NCBI GenBank assembly: GCA_947311175.1
Contig: CAMZKK010000175.1
Coordinates: forward strand, 1-11,684
DNA from: an uncultured Planctomycetota bacterium
GTDB taxonomy: Bacteria > Planctomycetota > SZUA-567 > JAFGNG01
Length of the DNA stretch: 11,684 nucleotides
Reading direction: 5' to 3'
Shown: positions 1-7,904 of the stretch, one piece after another
Layout: each line of letters begins with the position of its first letter
Position numbering within the stretch: position 1 is the first letter of the stretch
Program-made: the position numbers and the translations under genes
The notes under the pieces: generated by a model
Database searches by the model: none
Told to the model about the DNA's origin: nothing
Seen by the model: the letters and a program-made list of their open reading frames with translations, nothing else

Positions 1-3000
1 AGATAGCGTGGTTGAAACGTCTTGCCCCTGGAATTCCAGTGGGTTCTTTTCCTCTATCCCAAGTCCTAACTAAAGCAATATTTGCCGGTATATTTACGAC
101 TTTGAGCATTGCTACAAATAATGTCGCAGTATCTTTGCAATCACCGTATGTGGTGCGATATGTGCGTTCTGCTTGATGTGGAACATATCCTTTTCGTCCT
201 AATTCAATACCAACATATCTAACCGTATCTATTACTTTATAATAGATTGCTTTGATTTTTTCATCTTTGGTTTTTAATCCTTTGGTTAGGTTTAAGACAT
301 CGTTGGTAATATCTTTAGGAAGAGAGAGTCTGTCTTTCGATAAATTCCAAAACCATTTGCCTACGTCATCCCACGAGGAAAAAGAGCTTGAGCGAATAAC
401 AGGTGCTAATTCTGTAAACGGTGGCATTCTCGGTTCCATTTCAAACCCAGGGATATCCTTTGCCGTAAATGTTGTCGTAATCATATTGTTCTCTTCGTTG
501 GCTGTTTTTCTTGCACCAACTTTCTTTTCGCCAAAGGTTGCTATCTTTACTTTTAATTTTTTTGGTGTTATTAAGGTGTAGCTAAAATTCAATGTTGGAT
601 TATTGCCACCAATGAAGAATGTGTCTTCAAATTGATTTCCATAAACATTTTTACCAATGCTTGAGTTGAGATATTTTAATTCTACAATTGAGCCAATTTT
701 TACTTGTGGAAAAGAAATTTTTAATCCATGGGATTTATCATAAATAGTTCCGCCACCACCACCGCCATTTGAAGATACCTTATCTATACTTTTTGCAGAG
801 ATGGTTGAGCCATCCGGCTGGTGAATTTTTGCAGCAAGAACCTTGATTGTCTCTGTTGTCGGGTCATAGGGGATTGTATATGTTTTTAATATTTTTGCTC
901 CATTTTTTCGTATTGCCTTTCTGATAAAATGGACAAACATATCTTTTGTGCCATTATTGTTTGCTCTAACCACTCCTTGGTCAAGTAAGACTACAACATT
1001 ATGTTTTGGGTAAATTGTGGCATTTATCTTGTTGTCCTTGTTTATCAACTTGTTGGTGTCAAAGATAAATTTATCGTAAAATGTTCTTTTTGTAGGTTTC
1101 AGTTCTTCGATATTTTTTCTTAAGATGGGGCTATCCGGATTTATTTGTAATGCCAACTCCCAATGTCTAATGCATTCTTTTGGCTGATTGTTTAGTAGTA
1201 GATATTTGCCAAGTGTTTTGTGGATGTTAGGGTTGTTTGGTAGATGCTTTAGTGCTTGCTTGAGGGCAGTGATTGCTTTGTTGGTTTTTCCTAAACTTAG
1301 GTAGAATGAGCTTGCGAGTAGATGGTTTTCTTCGCGATACGGATTCACCATTAAATTTTGTGAAATTATGAATTTGATTAACTTAAGGTTTTGTGTCTTT
1401 TCTTTTATGAGGATATCTACAAGCCTCTTGCCAATCTTTTCAGATGCGGTTTGTTTGTAACCTTTTTTTAGGATAGCTGTTATTCTTTTGTGCCCTAAGA
1501 TGTTGTTGGCAGATTTTAAATAAAGTTGAGCCCTTGAGGGCGCAAGCTTAATTGCTTTGGCATAATTATTTAGTGCCTCCGGTATCCATTTTTTTTCTTT
1601 GGCAATGTCCCCGAGTAATTCGTATGCGTCAGCCGTAGGGTTGGTTTCTGTGATGCTTTTAATAAGCTTTTTTGCATCGCTATTAAATCCACCGTCAATA
1701 AGTTTCGATGCAAGGATTTCTTTTGCTGCAATTTCCTGTGGGTTTAGTGTTATCGCTTTGCGAAGTAAAGACTTAGCCTTGTTGTCATCTTGCTGGACAA
1801 TGGCAGCAATCTCTAAGGCTAGTGGACAATTAGGAGAAAGCTTGATACTGTTTTCAAGTAATTTTCTGGTAGTTGAATTAAAGATATCGTCCATTTTTTT
1901 TTGCAAATATAAATATCCTAAAAAGGTTAAAGCCATTGGATTTGTTTTGTCTTGTTTTAGAAGCCTGAGTAGTCCTTTATTTTTTGATTTCGATGGCAAG
2001 AAATTCTCATTATCTTTTGTCAATATAATTGATATCCCGCACTTTTGGTCCCGTTCTCCACCAATCTTGATAGTCAGCTGGTGTTCTCCTTTTTTTAGTT
2101 TGATTGAAAACTGGTATTGAAGTGGACTGTATTGAAAATACTTTTCAATTTTCCAAACCTCTGTGCCGTCAATCCAAATCTTGCAGGCACCTGCTACTCC
2201 AATATTAAAGGTATAGAGTCCACCTCCCTCTGTGTTTATCTTTGATGTGGCATAAACGATATTTTCATCATTAGGGTATAGTAAAGACGATATATCTAGG
2301 TATCCGGTTTCGTTTAAGATATGTAACTTTCTCCATTTGATATCGCCGTGTCTGCCGTTATATTTTTTTTGAGTGTCGATTTTTGCAAGTGTTTTTTCCA
2401 CCTCAAATGTTTTTGAAAAACCTGCTTTGTTGCGGTTGTTAAATGGTCCAATTATTGTCCACTCACGAATAAAGTTTATTTCAGAATAAACTTTTAGTGA
2501 GCTTCGCGGTAGCCCTGTTTTTTTTAATGCTTTTGCAATTGCTATCGTTACTGGCAAAAAGTTTTTGTTTTGAGGGGTGATAACTTTTTTCTTGTTTGTC
2601 AGCATTTTAATAAATGTCTTGCCGTCCGGGACGAATTCTATCAAGGACAATCCATCTTCAAGATAGATTTCAATCCAAGGCGATTCTCCCACATATTTTA
2701 ATGCCGACAATATTTCTTTATATGCCTTACGGTATTTACCCCAACCACAATAGATTGTTTCTAAACCGAAATATGCCAAATGTTCTTGTCGATTGTTTTT
2801 TATAGCCTTTTTGAATGAGCTTTCAGCATCCTTGCTCTTCCCTGCAAAATAAAGATTCCATCCATTAATTGTTTCGGGAGATATTTTTTCAGATGTAATT
2901 AAGGTCGATGAAAGTAGATTGTTTGTTGCCGGCACTTTGTTTTCTGAAATTATGGCAAGCAATAATAAGCAATATAGAATGGAGATGATTTTTGATTTCA

Positions 3001-3001
3001 T
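1..3001 (-). CDS. Exported TPR / DUF3857 / transglutaminase-like protein, C-terminus cut by window edge
   Basis: One open frame runs leftward from an ATG at 3001 to the window edge (1000 codons, no stop). GAGGAAAC sits just upstream as ribosome binding site. The protein starts with MKSK and a hydrophobic stretch (about residues 5-19), an export signal. Next come TPR-like helices (about 48-101), a beta-rich region beginning WTIIGPFNN (about 178-330, PA14/jelly-roll-like), a second TPR block (about 350-635), a DUF3857-like domain (about 660-820, with six consecutive Gly near 746) and a transglutaminase-like core (about 920 onward). The core shows the Cys motif YGDCKD (Cys955) and the His motif RFNHA (His998); the expected Asp lies beyond the edge. 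Proteins of this architecture are common in environmental Gram-negative bacteria and their substrates are unknown. A role as a periplasmic or surface peptidase or cross-linking enzyme is inference. It follows fliC on the same strand but seems to have its own promoter. Confidence 0.9.
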   Translation of the reverse strand, partial: MKSKIISILYCLLLLAIISENKVPATNNLLSSTLITSEKISPETINGWNLYFAGKSKDAESSFKKAIKNNRQEHLAYFGLETIYCGWGKYRKAYKEILSALKYVGESPWIEIYLEDGLSLIEFVPDGKTFIKMLTNKKKVITPQNKNFLPVTIAIAKALKKTGLPRSSLKVYSEINFIREWTIIGPFNNRNKAGFSKTFEVEKTLAKIDTQKKYNGRHGDIKWRKLHILNETGYLDISSLLYPNDENIVYATSKINTEGGGLYTFNIGVAGACKIWIDGTEVWKIEKYFQYSPLQYQFSIKLKKGEHQLTIKIGGERDQKCGISIILTKDNENFLPSKSKNKGLLRLLKQDKTNPMALTFLGYLYLQKKMDDIFNSTTRKLLENSIKLSPNCPLALEIAAIVQQDDNKAKSLLRKAITLNPQEIAAKEILASKLIDGGFNSDAKKLIKSITETNPTADAYELLGDIAKEKKWIPEALNNYAKAIKLAPSRAQLYLKSANNILGHKRITAILKKGYKQTASEKIGKRLVDILIKEKTQNLKLIKFIISQNLMVNPYREENHLLASSFYLSLGKTNKAITALKQALKHLPNNPNIHKTLGKYLLLNNQPKECIRHWELALQINPDSPILRKNIEELKPTKRTFYDKFIFDTNKLINKDNKINATIYPKHNVVVLLDQGVVRANNNGTKDMFVHFIRKAIRKNGAKILKTYTIPYDPTTETIKVLAAKIHQPDGSTISAKSIDKVSSNGGGGGGTIYDKSHGLKISFPQVKIGSIVELKYLNSSIGKNVYGNQFEDTFFIGGNNPTLNFSYTLITPKKLKVKIATFGEKKVGARKTANEENNMITTTFTAKDIPGFEMEPRMPPFTELAPVIRSSSFSSWDDVGKWFWNLSKDRLSLPKDITNDVLNLTKGLKTKDEKIKAIYYKVIDTVRYVGIELGRKGYVPHQAERTYRTTYGDCKDTATLFVAMLKVVNIPANIALVRTWDRGKEPTGIPGARRFNHAI

Positions 3002-3038
3002 TTTGTTTCCTCGTAAAAAACTTCAAATTGATGCAACT

Positions 3039-3066
3039 ATTGTATTAGAAGATTTACTTTCGGCAA
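3039..3066 (-). promoter_or_regulatory. Candidate sigma-70-type promoter of the DUF3857 gene
   Basis: Read on the minus strand, TTGCCG (3066-3061) and TACAAT (3044-3039) are 16 bases apart. That is 4/6 and 5/6 matches to TTGACA and TATAAT. Transcription would begin about 30 bases before the ATG at 3001. The -35 box lies immediately downstream of the palindromic repeat at 3070-3108. This is a match by eye in AT-rich DNA, so chance is possible. Confidence 0.4.
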
Positions 3067-3069
3067 GGA

Positions 3070-3108
3070 TTAACCTAAATTCCTCACCAACTACGGGATT
3101 TAGGTTAA
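3070..3108 (-). repeat. Palindromic repeat, copy A (between fliC and the DUF3857 gene)
   Basis: An inverted repeat with arms 3070-3083 and 3095-3108 encloses an 11-base loop. All 14 positions pair if one T-G wobble is allowed when read on the plus strand. Its 31-base core (3074-3104), read on the minus strand, matches the copy at 10828-10858 at 27 of 31 positions. On the plus strand the stem is followed within a few bases by a run of six T; on the minus strand no T-run follows, so it is not a convincing fliC terminator. Nothing else is recognisable in the rest of the 3002-3196 gap besides the promoter candidate. Confidence 0.8.
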
Positions 3109-3196
3109 ATAGTTTTTTCGTTGACAGTTGATAGCTTGGAAATAATTTTGAAGTATAGTTTAAAGTGTTGTGGCTTTTGCAGTTTATGATAAAATG

Positions 3197-5629
3197 CTAT
3201 CCAAGAAGCTTCAAAACATTTTGTGATGCTGCATTTGCTTGAGCAAGCATTGCGGTGCCGGCTTGAACCAAGATTTGATTCTTGGTGAATTGGGCGGTTT
3301 CAAATGCCATGTCAGCGTCACGGATTGATGATTCGGTTGCTGTTATATTTTCAATTGCAACATTTAATGAATTTGCATTTGTTTGTAACATGTTTTTTTG
3401 AAATGAACCAAGTCTGGCACGCAAGGTTGATACTTCTGAAATTGATTTATCAATAACTTCAAGTGCCTTGACTGGGTCGGTAGCAAGGCTGGCATACCCT
3501 CCACCAAGGAGGTCGCTTAGGCTTAGAAGTTTGGTGTCAATGGTTCCGGTATTGTCAAAGTCGTCTATAAATTTTACTTTACCAAGATTAGATACTGCCA
3601 TTGATTGAATGCTATATACAGTCCTTTCCTGGTCGCCTGCACCCTCACCTAGTTGAAATTGCATTCCTCCGGTAAAGTCAGTGAGCTTTTCGCCGGTATT
3701 ATGGATTGCTTTTGTTGCATGGTTATTGACTCCACTGTCAAGCTGCCCAGCTCGGGCTGCGATTGCCCCTTGAGAGTAGCCGGTAACCGCGACTGTGGTT
3801 TTTCCTAATTCGCCTTTATTAAATACAAATTTAGCATTCATATCCTGAGTGGACACTTCAGACTCTAAGCCTTTGACCGAAAGCTCAAGTCCATTGACCG
3901 TCATCTTGGCATCTTGTCCATATTCAATATCGGTGGCACCGGTAAGGCCTGCATCAATAATATTTCCACTGCTGTCTGCGAAAAGTGCTCCTTCTTGGGC
4001 ATCAACTTTAACAAACTGCTCCGCTCCATATTCCTCTGAATAAAGTCGAATGCCGAGGTTTGTGAATTTTAGCGTTCCGGTTTCTTCTGCGGCAGTAAAC
4101 CCACTTCCCGCATTGTCAAAGCTCAGGCTTGCAAATATTCCTGAGGCATTTTCTTCAAAAATCTCTACTTGCTTGTCTCCTGCAACGGCGCTTAAGTCAA
4201 CTGTGTTTGAGCTGGCAACCAAATCTTTTTCATTCATATTGGCATCTTTGTAAACCTTAACTGTTTTGGCATTGGCTGCGCCAGAAACCTTGAAATACAA
4301 ACTGTTAGAGGAATCAATATTATCGCCAAGTCTCATTCCTGAGATAACCCCTCTTGCCGATGCCCAGCCTAAACCCAATAAAGCAAGATTATTCATTCCT
4401 GATACATCAACTCCGGTATCATTGAATTCAAGTGCGGCAGAATCATTACCTTCAAGGATCGTAATATCACCGGCAGTGTCTCCCGCCATTGCAATCCGTA
4501 ATCCGGAAAGACCAGAATCGTTTGCTGCAGACATTGCAACCCCATTAGAGCCTTCTCCAACCTTAATTGTTCTTGCTTTGTCTTTATACATTGTATAGTT
4601 GCCACTACCATCCCACTCAAGATAGTTGCGACCATCACCATCGGTATTCTTTCCAATTACTGCCCCCGATATGGCAACTGCAATCACAGATGCCTTTGTG
4701 GTTTTGTTAAAGTTTTTATCAACGGTATAAGCATTTTGAGCACCAGAACTTCGCAGAGTGTTTGCTGTTGGCGTTTTTAATACCGTTAGATTTGCCCCCA
4801 CAACATCATTGTCAAAGATTAAGGTCGCTCCCACTCCGGTTGAGCCAGAGAGATTATTTATTTGTTTGGCAATTTCTCCAAGGCTGGTGCCGTTGGCAAA
4901 GCTGAATGCCCTTGCTCCGTTGTTGCCAGTAAGGGTAAATCTTTGGTTGGCAGTAATGCTTGTGTTGTTTGTGCTGTCGATATCTGTTCCTGCGGTATTT
5001 GCATTGGCTTCAAAATACGCTCGTTTTGCCATTACGGTTTCGTCGGCAACGGTTTCGGCATTGGTGCTTGCACCGCTAAAGGTGAAGTTTATCGCAAAAT
5101 CTTCTTTTTTGGAAATTTGATCAACTCGAGAAAGCCCAAGATCAAGCAGGTTGACATCTGTTGTTTTGTCAACAAGAGTAGTGCGAGTTGAGTTAAGTGC
5201 TTTTCCTCCGTTGAGCAAGAATTGGTCACTATATTTTGTGGTATTTGCAATTCTATCAATGGTTTGGATTGAGCTGTCAATCTCTGATTGGTCGGCAGCT
5301 ACTTGTTCAGGCGAGGTAATGCCATTATTTGCGGCATGAAGGGCAAGTGAACGCATTGTTTTCAAAATGCTATTCATTTCATTTAAGGCACCTTCAGCAA
5401 TACCAATGACATTTGATGCTTCCATAGTGTTGCGGACAGCTCGTTCTAAGCCTACAGTTTGAGCTCTTAATTGTTCGCTAATAACAAGATCTGCCGGACC
5501 GTCTGAGCCAACATTGATTCGATAGCCACTAGACAGTTTTTGCAAACTCTTGCTCATCGAGCCATTTGATGAGTTGAGGGTTCGTCGCGTATTAATAGCG
5601 GATATGTTATGGTTAATTACCATTGCCAT
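3197..5629 (-). CDS. fliC: Flagellin with very large central domain (810 aa)
   Basis: This is the structural subunit of the flagellar filament, exported through the flagellar type III system. The N-terminal D0/D1 region (1 to about 145) has the family landmarks NHNISAINT and LSSGYRIN, followed by ISEQLRAQ. The C-terminal D1/D0 region (about 718-810) has RLGSFQKN, IRDADMAFE and the ending NVLKLLG, so the gene is complete. Between them are about 570 residues of surface-exposed insertion, including a Flagellin_IN-like segment (about 226-275). Typical flagellins are 270-500 residues, so this one is unusually long. The start at 5629 has AAGGAAG eight bases upstream and gives a canonical N-terminus. 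The stop is TAG. A sigma-28-like promoter and a structured leader lie upstream, and cheB is transcribed divergently. Confidence 0.97.
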   Translation of the reverse strand: MAMVINHNISAINTRRTLNSSNGSMSKSLQKLSSGYRINVGSDGPADLVISEQLRAQTVGLERAVRNTMEASNVIGIAEGALNEMNSILKTMRSLALHAANNGITSPEQVAADQSEIDSSIQTIDRIANTTKYSDQFLLNGGKALNSTRTTLVDKTTDVNLLDLGLSRVDQISKKEDFAINFTFSGASTNAETVADETVMAKRAYFEANANTAGTDIDSTNNTSITANQRFTLTGNNGARAFSFANGTSLGEIAKQINNLSGSTGVGATLIFDNDVVGANLTVLKTPTANTLRSSGAQNAYTVDKNFNKTTKASVIAVAISGAVIGKNTDGDGRNYLEWDGSGNYTMYKDKARTIKVGEGSNGVAMSAANDSGLSGLRIAMAGDTAGDITILEGNDSAALEFNDTGVDVSGMNNLALLGLGWASARGVISGMRLGDNIDSSNSLYFKVSGAANAKTVKVYKDANMNEKDLVASSNTVDLSAVAGDKQVEIFEENASGIFASLSFDNAGSGFTAAEETGTLKFTNLGIRLYSEEYGAEQFVKVDAQEGALFADSSGNIIDAGLTGATDIEYGQDAKMTVNGLELSVKGLESEVSTQDMNAKFVFNKGELGKTTVAVTGYSQGAIAARAGQLDSGVNNHATKAIHNTGEKLTDFTGGMQFQLGEGAGDQERTVYSIQSMAVSNLGKVKFIDDFDNTGTIDTKLLSLSDLLGGGYASLATDPVKALEVIDKSISEVSTLRARLGSFQKNMLQTNANSLNVAIENITATESSIRDADMAFETAQFTKNQILVQAGTAMLAQANAASQNVLKLLG

Positions 5630-5637
5630 TGTGTTTT

Positions 5638-5696
5638 CTTCCTTGAAAACTTGTATTTCAGCGACATCCGTGCCACCGTCACAAGGCTATAAGCCT
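5638..5696 (-). promoter_or_regulatory. Flagellin mRNA leader: small hairpin, two ANGGA motifs and RBS
   Basis: Reading toward fliC, the leader has a perfect 5-bp hairpin (arms 5696-5692 and 5688-5684, 3-base loop), then ACGGA at 5671-5667, then AAGGAAG at 5644-5638, eight bases before the ATG. The two ANGGA motifs, one inside the ribosome binding site, are the arrangement that CsrA binds in other flagellin leaders. CsrA control here is inference, because the motif is short and no csrA or fliW gene is visible. Confidence 0.3.
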
Positions 5697-5702
5697 AATG
5701 AA

Positions 5703-5733
5703 TCTAAATTCCGCAGTTAAAACGGAATTTAAT
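5703..5733. repeat. Palindromic repeat, copy B (inside the flagellin leader)
   Basis: Arms 5705-5713 and 5723-5731 form a perfect 9-bp stem around a 9-base loop. The left half shares CTAAATTCCGCAGTT exactly with the copy at 10828-10858. Over 31 bases the two copies agree at 23 positions, with the differences mostly in the loop and at the outer ends. It lies downstream of the sigma-28-like promoter, so it would be transcribed as part of the fliC leader. Confidence 0.75.
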
Positions 5734-5752
5734 TAAAAATTATTCATTGTTA

Positions 5753-5779
5753 TTAGCGGTTTGAGAATGAAATACTTTA
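5753..5779 (-). promoter_or_regulatory. Sigma-28 (FliA)-type flagellin promoter
   Basis: On the minus strand TAAA (5779-5776) is followed after exactly 15 bases by ACCGCTAA (5760-5753). The sigma-28 consensus is TAAA, 15 bases, GCCGATAA, so this is 4/4 and 6/8 with ideal spacing. The position is right for a fliC promoter: a leader of about 115 bases before the ATG. Late flagellar control by FliA follows from family knowledge; fliA is not in the window. Confidence 0.6.
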
Positions 5780-5812
5780 ATTGTATTTTACTATAAGTTA
5801 TTTTGTTGTAGC

Positions 5813-5840
5813 TTGACACTTAAATTTTATAATGTATTTT
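5813..5840 (+). promoter_or_regulatory. Candidate sigma-70-type promoter of the cheB operon
   Basis: A perfect TTGACA at 5813-5818 is followed after 16 bases by TATTTT (5835-5840, 4/6 to TATAAT). Better -10 matches nearby, TATAAT at 5828 and TATAAA at 5843, are spaced 9 and 24 bases from the -35 and fit poorly. The start would fall about 30 bases before the cheB ATG. It is back to back with the fliC promoter. Confidence 0.4.
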
Positions 5841-5876
5841 ATTATAAATCATTTTTTTTCACTATAGGATGGTATT

Positions 5877-6944
5877 ATGGTAATAAGAAAAACAATTAGG
5901 GTTCTTGTCGTTGATGATTCTGCTTTGGTTAGAAATATTCTTTCACAGGGGCTTAATTCTGATTCAGGGATTGAGGTTGTTGGCACTGCTGCTGATCCTT
6001 ATATTGCACGAGATAAGATTGTTGAGCTTAAGCCAGATGTTCTGACGCTTGATGTTGAAATGCCCAGAATGGATGGTGTGGAATTTTTACGAAAACTTAT
6101 GCCCCAATATCCAATTCCGGTTGTGATGGTTAGCTCTCTTACCTTAAAAGGAAAATCAATAACTCTTGATGCCTTAGATGCCGGGGCAGTTGATTTTGTA
6201 ACAAAACCAAAATCTAATCTCGCCGAAGGCTTAAACGATATGTTGTTTGAGCTTTGCACGAAGGTTAAGATTGCTTCTACCGCTCAGGTATCTCATTGGA
6301 AACATAAAAAAGCAGACTTAATGGCAAGCAAGGGCGTAGTCACACAAACTCGCAAGGCTTTAGCTGAATCTACCGACAAAGTAATCGCTATCGGTGCCTC
6401 AACAGGCGGGACAGAGGCAATCAAAGATGTTATTACCAGATTTCCAGCAACCATGCCGGGAGTGGTAATTGTTCAGCATATGCCAGCTGGTTTTACCCAG
6501 ATGTTTTCGGAAAGAATGAATGGGTTGTGTCAAATGGAGGTCAAAGAGGCTGAAAATAATGATAGAATTATCCCAGGAAGAATCTTGATTGCTCCAGGTG
6601 GCTTGCGACAAATGAGAGTTGTTCGTAGTGGCGGTATTTATCAAGTTAAATTAACTGAAGAGGGGAAAGTTTGTGGACATTGTCCATCAGTTGAAGTGTT
6701 GATGAATTCAGTCGCTGAACAAGTTGGAGCAAATGCCGTTGGCGTAATGCTTACGGGAATGGGCAGGGACGGAGCTACCGGAATGAAGGCAATGCGTGAC
6801 GCCGGTGCAAGAACAGTTGCCCAAGACGAAGCAAGTTGTGTCGTCTTTGGAATGCCAAACGAAGCATATAAATGTGGTGGGGCAGAAAAACTGTCTCCCC
6901 TCAATAGGATAGCAGATGATGTGATAGCCTATTTGGAAGGTTAA
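5877..6944 (+). CDS. cheB: Chemotaxis protein-glutamate methylesterase / glutamine deamidase CheB
   Basis: A cytoplasmic adaptation enzyme that removes methyl groups from receptor glutamates and deamidates receptor glutamines when phosphorylated by CheA. The N-terminal receiver (about 7-125) has the acidic pair Asp13-Asp14, phospho-acceptor Asp59 in TLDVEMPRMDG, Ser86 and Lys110. A linker (about 126-165) leads to the methylesterase domain, with Ser175 in IGASTGG, His201 in VQHMP and Asp298 in TGMGRDG as the catalytic triad. The length of 355 residues is usual. AGGA at 5866-5869 is seven bases from the ATG. A CGHC pair of cysteines (266-269) precedes the conserved PSVEVL segment; I cannot say whether it matters. 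The exported PilJ-N gene follows after 61 bases, and a receptor lies further downstream as probable substrate. No cheR, cheA or cheW is visible. Confidence 0.97.
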   Translation: MVIRKTIRVLVVDDSALVRNILSQGLNSDSGIEVVGTAADPYIARDKIVELKPDVLTLDVEMPRMDGVEFLRKLMPQYPIPVVMVSSLTLKGKSITLDALDAGAVDFVTKPKSNLAEGLNDMLFELCTKVKIASTAQVSHWKHKKADLMASKGVVTQTRKALAESTDKVIAIGASTGGTEAIKDVITRFPATMPGVVIVQHMPAGFTQMFSERMNGLCQMEVKEAENNDRIIPGRILIAPGGLRQMRVVRSGGIYQVKLTEEGKVCGHCPSVEVLMNSVAEQVGANAVGVMLTGMGRDGATGMKAMRDAGARTVAQDEASCVVFGMPNEAYKCGGAEKLSPLNRIADDVIAYLEG

Positions 6945-7005
6945 AACTGTCCGATTGCTTATTTAGATACAATTAATTTTTATATTATACTTAAAGGAGA
7001 ATGAG

Positions 7006-7467
7006 ATGAAATTTACAGGATTAATTATGTTTTTGTGTGTTATTTCTTGTTCGTTTTCGATTTACGCTGAAGATGGTCCTACTGCTGCGGAATATGGTGT
7101 AGTGCTAAATCTTTCAGGAAAACAGCGGATGTTGACCCAAAAGATGAGTAAAGAGGTATTGCTCGTTGCGTTGGGATGTGATGGAAAGTCAAATCTCGAA
7201 AATCTAAAAAAAACAGCAGACTTATTTGATAAGACATTGAGCGGTTTGCGCAATGGAGATAAAAGTCTTGGCTTACCTGCAACAAATCAAAAAAGAATAA
7301 TCAGACAATTAGATAAAACTAAAGATATATGGATGCCCTTCCATGAAAAAATTAAAAAAATATTATCACAAGGTAAGGTAACAAAGGACGATGTCGCTGT
7401 TATTGCCGAGAAGAATCTTCCGCTTTTAAAAAATATGAATAAGTGTGTTAAGCTTTATGAGAAATAG
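7006..7467 (+). CDS. Exported PilJ/NarX N-terminal-type sensor domain protein (first half)
   Basis: A 153-residue protein with a strong ribosome binding site (AAAGGAG at 6993-6999). The N-terminus MKFTGLIMFL is an export signal. Two cleavages are plausible: after Ala21 (SIYA, signal peptidase I), or before Cys15, where VISC fits a lipobox and would make it a lipoprotein. The mature part is one PilJ-N-type four-helix sensor unit, recognised by NLSGKQRMLTQKMSKE (about 35-50). This family (type IV pilus methyl-accepting transducer N-terminal domain, related to the NarX nitrate sensor) is normally fused to a receptor or kinase, but here there is no transmembrane or signalling domain. A second copy of the domain follows in the same frame after the TAG at 7465. 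A role as a periplasmic ligand-binding partner of the receptor at 7905 is inference. Confidence 0.85.
   Translation: MKFTGLIMFLCVISCSFSIYAEDGPTAAEYGVVLNLSGKQRMLTQKMSKEVLLVALGCDGKSNLENLKKTADLFDKTLSGLRNGDKSLGLPATNQKRIIRQLDKTKDIWMPFHEKIKKILSQGKVTKDDVAVIAEKNLPLLKNMNKCVKLYEK
7465..7467 (+). other. In-frame amber codon between two PilJ-N domains
   Basis: The frame opened at 7006 meets TAG at 7465 and then stays open to a second TAG at 7891, and the downstream part is a clear homologue of the upstream part. Without this codon the gene would encode about 295 residues: signal, domain 1, a short linker and domain 2. The flagellin and serA genes also end in TAG, at the places where their families end, so TAG is a normal stop in this genome. 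A recent nonsense mutation, an assembly error or readthrough are the options. Confidence 0.75.
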
Positions 7468-7500
7468 TCAAAAAAGGCTGGACTTAAAGCAAGTCCCGGA

Positions 7501-7893
7501 TTGGCGGTGACAATTAATCTTGCTGGCAAACAGAGGATGTTAACCCAAAAAATGAGCAAGGAGTTTTTACTTATTGCATATAAATACAATGTTGATGAAA
7601 ATAAATTGAATTTGCGTGAAACGGCAGGCCTTTTTTCTAGAACACTAAAAGGTTTGCGAGATGGAGATGATGTCTTAGATCTTCCGGGGACCAAGCAAAA
7701 GCACATATTGAATCAATTAAAGGTTGTGTCCGATTTATGGGATGACTTTAAACCACAGGTTGAGTTTGCTATGAACAGTAAAAACAAAGAAATTCCTATG
7801 GATAAAATCAAAGCACTTGCCAAGAAAAACATACCTTTACTTGTCGAAATGAACAAGGCTGTCAAGTTGTATGAGAAAGAATCTGCAAAGTAG
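7501..7893 (+). CDS. Second PilJ/NarX N-terminal-type domain, probably the C-terminal half of the gene at 7006
   Basis: A 130-residue frame with TTG as its earliest start after the amber codon. It carries INLAGKQRMLTQKMSKE (about 5-21) and ends EMNKAVKLYEKESAK, both closely matching the first domain (which ends NMNKCVKLYEK). No good ribosome binding site precedes the TTG, and GTG at 7507 and ATG at 7537 are no better. No signal peptide is present, so an independently made protein would stay in the cytoplasm, where this sensor family does not act. The homologous frame begins at 7468 directly after the TAG (SKKAGLKASPG). It is therefore best read as the second half of a tandem-domain exported protein, either separated by a nonsense mutation or reached by readthrough. 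The receptor gene starts 11 bases later. Confidence 0.65.
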   Translation: MAVTINLAGKQRMLTQKMSKEFLLIAYKYNVDENKLNLRETAGLFSRTLKGLRDGDDVLDLPGTKQKHILNQLKVVSDLWDDFKPQVEFAMNSKNKEIPMDKIKALAKKNIPLLVEMNKAVKLYEKESAK

Positions 7894-7904
7894 GGTAAGT
7901 TGCT

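Noticed and set aside
252..2120. Plus-strand frames at 252-581 and 1599-2120
   Set aside because: Both are antisense to the continuous minus-strand DUF3857/transglutaminase frame, whose domains are recognisable; the plus-strand products are not.
3849..5339. Several plus-strand open frames of 60-120 codons opposite the flagellin gene
   Set aside because: They lie wholly antisense to a well-supported flagellin, overlap each other and show no family motifs. They are explained by the codon pattern of the coding strand.
7465..7467. Genome-wide reassignment of TAG to an amino acid
   Set aside because: fliC ends in TAG right after NVLKLLG, the usual flagellin end, and serA also ends in TAG at a family-consistent point.
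7470..7476. A AAA AAG slippery heptamer as a programmed frameshift site
   Set aside because: It matches the dnaX-type heptamer in phase but lies after the TAG, and both halves are already in the same frame, so a shift would not join them.
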